A stretch of 41,496 bases of DNA, from contig JASFYQ010000063.1 in the NCBI GenBank assembly GCA_045047105.1, positions 1 through 41,496 of the forward strand, given 5' to 3'. The position numbers and the translations under genes are program-made. Shown piece after piece: positions 34,667-41,496 of the stretch (position 1 is its first letter; each line of letters starts with the position of its first letter). The notes below the pieces were generated by a model. The model was not told where the DNA came from. It made no database searches and saw only the letters and a list, made by a program, of their open reading frames with translations. This stretch comes from JADGAU01 sp045047105 (GTDB lineage Bacteria; Pseudomonadota; Gammaproteobacteria; GRL18).

Positions 34667-36265
34667 ATGGATTTAAGTTGGTTAGTTATTTCTCTTGCTG
34701 AAACAGGCTGGTTAATAGCCGTTTTTGTTATGGGAATGTTTGCTTTTAAGATTGGTCTCCCTCCCATGGTTGGCTTTTTAGCTGTTGGTTTTATACTTAA
34801 AGCAAATGGCTTAGAAAGCTCTCATGAGCTACGGGAAATTGCAGATCTGGGTGTTACCCTGATGCTGTTTACCATTGGCTTAAAACTGAATGTAAAAAGT
34901 TTATTAAGGATCCAAATATGGGGCGTTGCTTCAGCACATATGCTGATTACCATAATCATATACAGCTTGATATTCTTTGCACTTAGCTACTCAGGTCTGT
35001 CCAGTTTTTCCGATCTTAATATCTGGAGTATTTTACTGATAGCCTTTGCTCTAAGCTTTTCCAGCACTGTATTTGCGGTTAAAGTATTAGAAGGTAAACG
35101 TGAAATGCGGGCTTTGTATGCCCAAATTGCTATTGGTATTTTGATTGTCCAGGATATTTTTGCGGTTATTTTTTTAACTGCCTCTACAGGAAAAATCCCC
35201 TCTGTCTGGGCTTTGGCTCTATTTGCTCTACCTTTACTGCGCCCCATATTGTACAAAATAATGGATCAGGTAAAACATGGAGAGCTGTTGGTATTATATA
35301 GTTTATTGCTAGCGGTTGGAGGAGCCACCTTATTTGAACTAGTAGGTATGAAAGCCGATCTGGGGGCACTAATCTTTGGTATATTATTAGCCAGTCATAG
35401 TAAAGCAGGTGAAATTTCTAAAACCTTATATTATTTTAAAGACCTGTTTCTGGTTGGATTTTTTGTTAATATCGGCCTTTCTGGTGATCCTACCATGGAA
35501 AATCTGCTATTAGGTGTTTTATTATCTATGCTAATGTTTGGTAAGGTTTTTCTATTTTTCTGGTTGTCTATCAAAACTAATTTAAGAGCTAGAACATCTT
35601 TTTTAACTTCAATCAGTTTGGCTAATTATTCAGAATTTGGTCTTATTGTTGGAGCAATAGGAGTAAGCAACGGCTGGATGAGTAATGAATGGTTAATCAC
35701 CATTGCGATTGCCCTGGCTATGACTTTTGTTATTGCTTCTCCTCTAAATGCTAAGGCTCATAGCCTGTATTCTCATTTTTCAACCTGGCTTAGATCCTGG
35801 CAAACAGAAAAACGTTTATTTGATGAACGTGCTATTGACATCTCTGGTTCAGAGATCCTGGTTTTTGGTATGGGACGAATAGGCACAGGAGTATACGATG
35901 ACTTATCTTTTCACTATCCCGATAAAGTAACCGGTATTGATTATAATGCTATTGCACGAAAGGCACATAAGCAAGCAAAAAGGAAAGTGGTTTATGCGGA
36001 TGTTATGGATAAAGATTTTTGGGGCAAGGTCAGCTTAAAAGACATTAATTTGATATTTTTAAACTTACCTGATTTAGATAAAAACCTGTTTACTCTGGAA
36101 CAGCTTAAAGAAAAAGGTTATATAGGAGATGTAGCTGCCATTGCCATGTATGATGAGGAGATAGAAATATTAAAAGAAGCTGGAGCATCTGCGGTATATA
36201 ATTTTTATTCCGAAGCCGGTATTGGCTTTGCTGAACATGTTAAAAATAAATTATTAGCCTCGTGA
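34667..36265 (+). CDS. Kef-type cation:proton antiporter (CPA2) with NAD-binding domain
   Basis: 532 residues. The first 370 or so form about 11-12 membrane helices of the CPA2 family (LPPMVGFLAVGFILKANGLES, ADLGVTLMLFTIGLKLNVKSL, FALSFSSTVFAVKVLEGKREMRA). The C-terminal part is a TrkA-N/RCK-like domain with the nucleotide-binding VFGMGRIGTGVYDDL at about residue 400. It probably exports potassium or sodium in exchange for protons, under nucleotide or glutathione-adduct control as in KefB/KefC; the ion is not decided by sequence. Its TGA directly abuts the glnE ATG, suggesting translational coupling, an unusual partner for glnE. Confidence 0.88.
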   Translation: MDLSWLVISLAETGWLIAVFVMGMFAFKIGLPPMVGFLAVGFILKANGLESSHELREIADLGVTLMLFTIGLKLNVKSLLRIQIWGVASAHMLITIIIYSLIFFALSYSGLSSFSDLNIWSILLIAFALSFSSTVFAVKVLEGKREMRALYAQIAIGILIVQDIFAVIFLTASTGKIPSVWALALFALPLLRPILYKIMDQVKHGELLVLYSLLLAVGGATLFELVGMKADLGALIFGILLASHSKAGEISKTLYYFKDLFLVGFFVNIGLSGDPTMENLLLGVLLSMLMFGKVFLFFWLSIKTNLRARTSFLTSISLANYSEFGLIVGAIGVSNGWMSNEWLITIAIALAMTFVIASPLNAKAHSLYSHFSTWLRSWQTEKRLFDERAIDISGSEILVFGMGRIGTGVYDDLSFHYPDKVTGIDYNAIARKAHKQAKRKVVYADVMDKDFWGKVSLKDINLIFLNLPDLDKNLFTLEQLKEKGYIGDVAAIAMYDEEIEILKEAGASAVYNFYSEAGIGFAEHVKNKLLAS

Positions 36266-39262
36266 ATGAAAATGGAAAATCTTGAGGAGTATAAAAAATC
36301 GTTAATCTCCTCTTTCCCTGCTAATTTACAACAGCATGTTAACTCATGCCATAAACAAATTAAGCTATTGCTTTTAGAACATAAAATAGAACTTCACCCA
36401 GGTAAGCAGCAATATAAACAACTCTTAAAGGTAGTCTGCTGTAGTGACTTTGTTATGCGAGTAATCAAGTCCCAACCACAATGGTTTTTTAACGCACTGA
36501 ATAAAAAACTATTTAATCATTCCCTTACAGAACAACAACTAAAGCTGAGTATTGCTGCAGTATTTAACTATTCAGCGGCTAGGAATACAACTCCACCAGC
36601 CTCTCTCTCTGCTATTATGCTTTCACAGCAGCTAAGGCTGTATAGAAATCAACAGATGTTACATATTGCCTGGCGAGATATTCTTTGCTTAGCTGAGCTT
36701 AATGAAACTATGTATAGCCTTTCTCTTTTAGCCGATATCTGTATTAAAACTTCCCTGTACTATTTGCAGCAACAATTAAAAAAGGAATTTGGCACACCTG
36801 TGGATGAAACAGGGCGTGAACTAGAAATGATTGTGATAGCAATGGGTAAATTGGGAGCGTATGAGCTTAATTTTTCTTCGGATGTAGATCTTATCTTTGT
36901 TTTTCCCATGCATGGAAAAACAATTAAAGCTAAAAGAACTATTAGCCATAATGAGTTTTTTATTAAATTGGGGCAACAATTAATAAAATTACTTAATGAA
37001 ACCACAGCCTATGGTTTTGTATTTCGAATAGATATGCGCCTAAGGCCCTTTGGTAAAAGTGGCCCTTTAGCAGTTAGCATTGATGCAATGGAAGATTATT
37101 ATGCCGTGCATGGACGGGAATGGGAACGTTATGCACTGATAAAAGCTCGTTTGATTACGGGGCAAATAGAAGACCAAAATAATCTCATCCCGCAGCTTAA
37201 AGCATTTGTTTTTCGTCGATATATTGATTTTAGCGTATTTGAATCATTACGTGAAATGAAACACTTGATAGATCATGAAGTACAACTAAAACACCTTAAA
37301 AATAATGTTAAGCTGGGAGCAGGAGGAATTAGAGAAATTGAATTTATGACTCAGGCTTTCCAACTATTACGTGGAGGACGAGAACCTGAATTACAGCAAG
37401 CTGCACTACAACAGATTATTCCTCTGTTACAAAAAAAACAATTAATCAGTGAGAGTATCGCCAGTGGTTTGCTCCAGGCTTACCAGTTTTTAAGAAATAC
37501 CGAACATCGTATTCAGGAGTTAAATGATCAACAAACTCATGTATTACCTCAAAATGCATTTGACCAATCACGATTAGCCTATGCAATGGGTTTCCACAAT
37601 TGGTTAGATTTTATTAAACAACTGAAGCTGCACCAGCACAAAGTAGAGGAGAATTTTTCCACTGTTTTTTATACTTCTCAGGTTAAATCTCAAAATGGAC
37701 TAGTTGCAGGCAAGGGCAAGCAACACCCCTTAGAAGCGTTCTGGTGTAAAAGCCTGGTGAATATGGAAATACTTGAAGGCGAAAGCTTAATCGAGTATCA
37801 ACATAAAATTATTGCTGTTTTAAAACAGCAGGGTTTTAGCGCTGCTAGGGAAATTTTAGATTTACTCGTAGTGTTCAGGTTATCTTCCAGTTATCGAAAA
37901 ATGTCTTCGCTTGCTACTACACGCTTAAATCGACTTTTACCTGCGATATTGATATTTATTAGCCCAGAGGGTAATAGTGAATTAGATTCAACGGAAAGTG
38001 TTGAAACACTGAAACGACTGTTAAATTTATTGGAATCAATTTGTCGTCGTTCGGTATATATGGTTTTATTAATTGAAAACCCAGTGGCTCTAACACAACT
38101 TATAAAATTATGTGCCAGTAGTATCTGGATTAGTCGGGAGCTCGCTAGAACTCCACTTTTACTGGATGAGTTTCTTGATCCCGATATCCTTTTTGCTCCG
38201 TTAAATAAAACTAAATTAAAGGTAGATTTAAGCCAACGTCTTAAAGTTATAGATAAGGATGACTTGGAGCAGCAAATGGAAACCTTGCGCCATTTTAAAT
38301 TATCCCATGTTCTGCGGGTTGCAGCAGCAGACATTACGGGAGTGATTAAAGTTACTCAGGTCAGTGATTATTTAACCTGGATTGCCCAGGCCATTTTGCA
38401 ACAGGTATTAATTATTGCCTGGTCTGATACTACTCAAAAAATGGCTAAATTGAGCGCTAAGGCCCAATCATCCAATCTGCCATCAAATAGAGGTTTTGCA
38501 ATAATTGGTTTTGGAAAGATTGGGGGGTTTGAGCTGGGTTATGGTTCTGATCTGGATCTGGTTTTTATTTATGCCAATAAGTTAGAACGACATGCTCATT
38601 TTTTTCTTCGGCTGGGACAGCGTATTATGTTTATTTTAGGCACTCGGAGTTATTCGGGTATTTTATATGAATGTGATATGCGTTTACGTCCTAATGGTAA
38701 CTCAGGACAAATTGCGACCAGTTTAAAGTCATTTAAAAAATATGAGTTGGAAAAAGCATGGTTATGGGAGCATCAGGCTCTTTGCCGAGCGCGTCTGGTT
38801 GCAGGGGATAATCTCTTATTAGATATTTTTACAGAGGCTAGAAAGAGTGTTTTATGCCAGCCACGAGAAGTTGTTTTGCTTAAAAAACAAGTTAATGAGA
38901 TGCGGCTTAAAATGTATCAAAATTTACTTATAAAGCAAAAAAATTGTATGGATATAAAACAAAGCCGTGGTGGATTGGTTGATATTGAATTTATTGTGCA
39001 ATTTTTAATCTTAAGTTATGCTTATGATTATCCAGATATTGTTAAATACTCCGATAATATCCGTATGATCGACTCATTACTTAAACATAAATTAATTTCA
39101 GCAACTATGGCCAGAAATTTAAATAGCATCTATCAGGACTACCGAAACTTTATACACCGTAATACTTTACAAGAATTACCCGCTATTACTTCAGTAACGC
39201 ATTTTGCTAAACAACAATTGCAAATTAAAGGCTATTGGCAAGAAACTATAGAGCCTGCATAA
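36266..39262 (+). CDS. glnE: Glutamine synthetase adenylyltransferase/deadenylyltransferase GlnE
   Basis: 998 residues, slightly longer than E. coli GlnE (946). It has two nucleotidyltransferase domains. The N-terminal one, which removes AMP, has AMGKLGAYELNFSSDVDLIFVFP; the C-terminal one, which adds AMP, has GFGKIGGFELGYGSDLDLVFIY followed by YECDMRLRPNGNSGQIATSL. It turns glutamine synthetase off and on according to PII and glutamine. The ATG at 36266 touches the preceding stop; a second ATG at 36272 is equally possible. The glnE-ilvE order is also found in Pseudomonas. Confidence 0.97.
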   Translation: MKMENLEEYKKSLISSFPANLQQHVNSCHKQIKLLLLEHKIELHPGKQQYKQLLKVVCCSDFVMRVIKSQPQWFFNALNKKLFNHSLTEQQLKLSIAAVFNYSAARNTTPPASLSAIMLSQQLRLYRNQQMLHIAWRDILCLAELNETMYSLSLLADICIKTSLYYLQQQLKKEFGTPVDETGRELEMIVIAMGKLGAYELNFSSDVDLIFVFPMHGKTIKAKRTISHNEFFIKLGQQLIKLLNETTAYGFVFRIDMRLRPFGKSGPLAVSIDAMEDYYAVHGREWERYALIKARLITGQIEDQNNLIPQLKAFVFRRYIDFSVFESLREMKHLIDHEVQLKHLKNNVKLGAGGIREIEFMTQAFQLLRGGREPELQQAALQQIIPLLQKKQLISESIASGLLQAYQFLRNTEHRIQELNDQQTHVLPQNAFDQSRLAYAMGFHNWLDFIKQLKLHQHKVEENFSTVFYTSQVKSQNGLVAGKGKQHPLEAFWCKSLVNMEILEGESLIEYQHKIIAVLKQQGFSAAREILDLLVVFRLSSSYRKMSSLATTRLNRLLPAILIFISPEGNSELDSTESVETLKRLLNLLESICRRSVYMVLLIENPVALTQLIKLCASSIWISRELARTPLLLDEFLDPDILFAPLNKTKLKVDLSQRLKVIDKDDLEQQMETLRHFKLSHVLRVAAADITGVIKVTQVSDYLTWIAQAILQQVLIIAWSDTTQKMAKLSAKAQSSNLPSNRGFAIIGFGKIGGFELGYGSDLDLVFIYANKLERHAHFFLRLGQRIMFILGTRSYSGILYECDMRLRPNGNSGQIATSLKSFKKYELEKAWLWEHQALCRARLVAGDNLLLDIFTEARKSVLCQPREVVLLKKQVNEMRLKMYQNLLIKQKNCMDIKQSRGGLVDIEFIVQFLILSYAYDYPDIVKYSDNIRMIDSLLKHKLISATMARNLNSIYQDYRNFIHRNTLQELPAITSVTHFAKQQLQIKGYWQETIEPA

Positions 39263-39352
39263 AAACATTAAACAATCGCTATTGAATGCTATAAAAAAGG
39301 CTTTGAGTATCGTAAAATAGCCGAGGTTTTAATATTATTAGGAGAAGTGTAT

Positions 39353-40282
39353 ATGTTATCTATGGATAACAGAGATGGTCTGATTTGGTTTGATGGTGAA
39401 ATGGTTCCCTGGAGAGAAGCTAAAATTCATGTATTAACACATACCTTGCATTATGGAATGGGTGTATTTGAAGGTGAGCGAGCCTATCATACCGAACAAG
39501 GTGCCGCTATTTTCCGCTTACAAGAACATACTAATCGATTGTTTAACTCTGCTCATATTATGAATATGGAAATGCCCTTTGATAGAGAAACTATTAATGA
39601 GGCAAGCAGACAGGCGGTAGCTGAAAATAACCTGGATTCTGCTTATATCCGCCCAATGGTTTTTTATGGAAGTGAAGGCATGGGCTTACGTGCTGATAAC
39701 TTAAAAACACATGTTATTATTGCTGCATGGGAATGGGGAGCTTATTTAGGCTCTGAAAGTTTAGAGAAGGGCATTCGTATTCGCACCTCTTCTTTTACCC
39801 GCCATCATGTAAATATTAGTATGTGTAGAGCAAAAGCGAATGGAAATTACATTAACTCCATGCTGGCCTTACAGGAAGCACTAAAAGATGGCTATGATGA
39901 AGCATTGCTACTTGATGTCGATGGTTTTGTTGCTGAAGGCAGTGGTGAAAACTTTTTTGTAGTCAGAGATGGAGTTATCTATACACCAGAATTATCATCT
40001 GCTTTAGAAGGAATTACCCGTGATACTATTATGACCTTTGCCGAGGAAATTGGAGTAAAAGTTAAAGAAAAACGTATTACCCGTGATGAAGTATATATTT
40101 CTGATGAGGCTTTTTTTACTGGCTCTGCCGCAGAAGTCACCCCCATTCGAGAACTGGATAATCGTACTATTGGTAGTGGTGGCAGGGGTCCTATTACTGA
40201 AAGATTACAAACTATGTATTTTGATCAGGTACATGGACGACGCAAAGCCAACCCTCAATGGCAGACATTAGTAAAAAGTTAG
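39353..40282 (+). CDS. ilvE: Branched-chain amino-acid aminotransferase IlvE
   Basis: 309 residues from the ATG at 39353, which has GGAG eight bases upstream; the frame also has a GTG at 39347 and an ATG at 39362. IlvE is a fold-type IV PLP enzyme that makes leucine, isoleucine and valine from their keto acids. Visible features are the N-terminal DGLIWFDGEMVPWREAKIHVLTHTLHYGMGVFEGERAY, the PLP-lysine region CRAKANGNYINSMLALQEAL, EGSGENFFVV, and TGSAAEVTPIRELDNRTIGSG. Homologues in pseudomonads share the same place after glnE. Confidence 0.97.
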   Translation: MLSMDNRDGLIWFDGEMVPWREAKIHVLTHTLHYGMGVFEGERAYHTEQGAAIFRLQEHTNRLFNSAHIMNMEMPFDRETINEASRQAVAENNLDSAYIRPMVFYGSEGMGLRADNLKTHVIIAAWEWGAYLGSESLEKGIRIRTSSFTRHHVNISMCRAKANGNYINSMLALQEALKDGYDEALLLDVDGFVAEGSGENFFVVRDGVIYTPELSSALEGITRDTIMTFAEEIGVKVKEKRITRDEVYISDEAFFTGSAAEVTPIRELDNRTIGSGGRGPITERLQTMYFDQVHGRRKANPQWQTLVKS

Positions 40283-40300
40283 TCATAAGCTAGATAATAA

Positions 40301-40341
40301 GGAGCTTTTTTTTCCTAAGCATACTAATCTTAAAAAGCTCC
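40301..40341. terminator. Perfect 10-base inverted repeat after ilvE
   Basis: GGAGCTTTTT (40301-40310) and AAAAAGCTCC (40332-40341) are exact complements around a 21-base loop. The T-run is within the stem and loop, not after it, so it is not a textbook terminator. Its place 18 bases after the ilvE stop still suggests an end or stability element for the ilvE mRNA. Confidence 0.4.
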
Positions 40342-40437
40342 TCTCTCTATCTTATAATACGATATTTTGTAAATAGTTTTAATTTTAAGTCTGCTTAATA
40401 CTAACTACAAACATCTATAGAACTATTGGAATTACAT

Positions 40438-40641
40438 ATGAACCAACAAACAAAAGAGAAAACACCCAATGCGGTAAGTCGTTTAGAGGTGAGTAGTAGA
40501 GATTTACCTCTTCATTGTCCTATGCCTGGCAGTAGTTTATGGAATTCACACCCCAAGGTTTATTTACCTATTAAAGAAAATGGTGGTATAGCTAAGTGTC
40601 CATATTGTGGCACTGATTATGTTTTAAAAAAAGAAACATAG
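40438..40641 (+). CDS. CHCC-type zinc-finger protein
   Basis: 67 residues from the ATG at 40438, preceded by GGA seven bases upstream; an earlier in-frame ATG at 40426 lacks this. The candidate zinc ligands are C27, H38, C54 and C57 (C-x10-H-x15-C-x2-C), with the conserved HPKVYLPIKENGG and KCPYCGTDYVL. This is the zf-CHCC family, related to the mitochondrial complex I subunit NDUFS6. Its bacterial role is not settled. The gene commonly follows ilvE in gammaproteobacteria. Confidence 0.9.
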   Translation: MNQQTKEKTPNAVSRLEVSSRDLPLHCPMPGSSLWNSHPKVYLPIKENGGIAKCPYCGTDYVLKKET

Positions 40642-40681
40642 ATTAAAATCAATAGTATGCTATTTTTAGTTCAAGTTTTTC

Positions 40682-40710
40682 TTGACATAATAATAAGATT
40701 TAGTTATATT
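40682..40710 (+). promoter_or_regulatory. Strong promoter of the lysine-rich small protein
   Basis: A perfect TTGACA (40682-40687), a 17-base spacer, and TATATT (40705-40710). This is the best promoter match noticed in the window. Transcription would start near 40717, giving a leader of about 47 bases. The 8-base palindrome TGACGTCA at 40719-40726 lies just after the start point and could be an operator. Confidence 0.75.
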
Positions 40711-40763
40711 TTTAATTGTGACGTCAATACGGCTTTTAAATTATATTATTTGAGGATTATCAC

Positions 40764-40877
40764 ATGGCTAACAAAAAAGCAAAATCAATGAAGCAAGCAA
40801 TTAAATCAAGCAAAGCAAAAATCGCTAAGCAAGAGAAAAAAATTAAAAAATTAAAAAAAGCTATGAAAAAAGCTTAA
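40764..40877 (+). CDS. 37-residue lysine-rich basic protein
   Basis: A short gene with GAGG eight bases before the ATG. The protein begins MANKKAKSMKQAIKSSKAK and ends KKLKKAMKKA; 16 of 37 residues are lysine, 7 are alanine, there is one glutamate and no arginine, for a net charge of about +15. Positions 6, 9, 13, 16, 20, 23, 27, 30, 34 and 37 (A, M, I, S, I, Q, I, L, M, A) repeat every 3-4 residues, so a helix would have one mostly apolar stripe and an otherwise lysine surface. A near-consensus promoter and a terminator make it its own transcript. Binding to DNA, RNA or ribosomes is plausible from charge alone. I do not recognise the family. Confidence 0.8.
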   Translation: MANKKAKSMKQAIKSSKAKIAKQEKKIKKLKKAMKKA

Positions 40878-40892
40878 TTTAAAAGATTTATC

Positions 40893-40927
40893 AAGGGTAC
40901 AGCTAAGTTATGGCGTACCCTTTTTTT
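40893..40927 (+). terminator. Intrinsic terminator after the lysine-rich gene
   Basis: AAGGGTAC (40893-40900) pairs with GTACCCTT (40915-40922) around a 14-base loop, and the T-run extends through 40927. It starts 16 bases after the stop codon. This is a good rho-independent terminator. Confidence 0.85.
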
Positions 40928-40976
40928 CTCAATTTTTTATAGTTACGATTTTAATTTTTTACAAAAGGTCTTTATT

Positions 40977-41240
40977 ATGAAAGAAAAATCTCGAAGTAAA
41001 AAAACTATAGTTGAGACAGATAAACCAGAAACAGCTAGATTAGAAAGAGAGAAATCTGAAGCAACAAAACCTGCCAGGCTTAAAGTACAGGAAAATGCCA
41101 ATAAAAATAAAAAAAACACCTCTTTACGATTAGAAAAAAAAACCCTTAAAGCATTAAAATTAAGAGCTATTGAAGAGGACACCAGTGTACAAAAACTGAT
41201 TGAATCACTTATTAATAAATATTTGGCAAACTTTTCATAA
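40977..41240 (+). CDS. Ribbon-helix-helix protein with charged N-terminal tail
   Basis: 87 residues; AAGG stands eight bases before the ATG. Residues 1-47 are almost all charged or polar (K, E, R, T) and probably unstructured. Residues 48-85 fit a ribbon-helix-helix fold: strand TSLRLEKK, helix TLKALKLRAIEED, turn TS, helix VQKLIESLINKYL. Such domains bind DNA as dimers and occur in Arc/CopG repressors and antitoxins. No toxin gene is visible within the 256 bases left. It lies 50 bases behind the lysine-rich gene's terminator, and no strong promoter of its own was found. A chromosome-associated or local regulator role is a guess. Confidence 0.75.
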   Translation: MKEKSRSKKTIVETDKPETARLEREKSEATKPARLKVQENANKNKKNTSLRLEKKTLKALKLRAIEEDTSVQKLIESLINKYLANFS

Positions 41241-41442
41241 TACCTTATAATTTTTTAAATACTTTTATAGCACCAAATACTCTCACCGCTTTTATACTTT
41301 TGATTTTCTTCAACAAGTAGCCTGCCTGATATAGTTCATCTCATCGTTTGTAATTTCTTTTAGCTTGTATACGGTTATAATATAATGAAAAAAATAATGT
41401 AACTACTCAGCGTATTCATCTTTTACCACAGAACTGCGTTAT
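41241..41442. other. AT-rich non-coding tail
   Basis: No credible ORF on either strand. Two overlapping TATAAT boxes at 41376-41381 and 41381-41386 lack a well-spaced -35 and are followed only by a five-codon frame. Nothing else stands out before the palindrome at the window end. Confidence 0.5.
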
Positions 41443-41496
41443 TTTTGCCCTCAAAATGGTCACATATTCGTATATGCTCACATTTTTCGGTCAAAA
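41443..41496. repeat. Long imperfect palindrome truncated by the window end
   Basis: Folding about the centre between 41469 and 41470 pairs 19 of 27 positions out to 41443/41496. The best blocks are TTTTG/CAAAA, CAAAATG/CATTTT (six pairs) and CATAT/ATATG near the centre. The right arm is cut off; if the symmetry continues, the next bases should read ATAACGC, pairing with GCGTTAT at 41436-41442. It resembles an interspersed palindromic repeat or small non-autonomous element, but only one copy was noticed here. Confidence 0.5.

Noticed and set aside
40764..41240. A toxin-antitoxin pair formed by the lysine-rich protein and the RHH protein
   Set aside because: A strong terminator separates the genes, the lysine-rich protein resembles no toxin family and has no hydrophobic membrane helix, and no known toxin follows the RHH gene.
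1..41496. CRISPR arrays, tRNA genes, insertion sequences and prophage genes
   Set aside because: No regularly spaced direct repeats, no cloverleaf-like sequence with a T-loop motif, and no transposase or integrase frame were noticed by eye; a dedicated scan could still find something short.

Overview
The window is an AT-rich stretch of a gammaproteobacterial chromosome. Three things point there: the murE-to-lpxC order of the division and cell-wall (dcw) cluster; the secA - argJ - Nudix/ThiE-like fusion order; and the glnE - ilvE - CHCC zinc-finger order. The genus cannot be fixed from sequence alone. No tRNA, rRNA, CRISPR array, transposase or phage gene was seen.

Region 1 (1-14326) is a nearly gapless dcw cluster on the plus strand: murE (3' end only), murF, mraY, murD, ftsW, murG, murC, murB, ddl, ftsQ, ftsA, ftsZ and lpxC. 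Several junctions are 1-4 base stop/start overlaps, which suggests translational coupling. The cluster builds and flips lipid II (MurE/F/D/C/B, Ddl, MraY, MurG, FtsW) and assembles the division ring (FtsQ/A/Z). The two real gaps, ftsA-ftsZ and ftsZ-lpxC, both hold hairpins, and the second has a credible promoter.

Region 2 (14348-22210) is conserved housekeeping: dciA on the minus strand, an M23 peptidase, a TlpA-like thioredoxin on the minus strand, secA, argJ, a Nudix/thiamine-phosphate-synthase-like fusion, and an unrecognised membrane-anchored protein that starts with TTG.

Region 3 (22304-30282) is accessory. It has an arsenite methyltransferase gene with a possible 20-codon leader ORF. 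Next come a TetR-family regulator and an AhpD-like CxxC protein that share a GTACC-N4-GGTAC operator, then a SixA-like phosphatase. A nitrate-sensor (NIT) chemoreceptor with CheW and an MltF-like solute-binding/lytic transglycosylase complete it.

Region 4 (30351-40641) holds an RND efflux adaptor and pump, a Kef-type cation/proton antiporter, glnE, ilvE and a CHCC zinc-finger protein. No outer-membrane channel gene accompanies the pump.

Region 5 (40642-41496) is the least explained part. A near-consensus promoter and a good intrinsic terminator bracket a 37-residue protein that is 43% lysine. It is followed by an 87-residue ribbon-helix-helix protein with a charged tail. The window then ends inside a long imperfect palindrome that looks like an interspersed repeat. 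The lysine-rich gene is the best candidate for something undescribed; the paired TetR operators and the arsM leader ORF come next.
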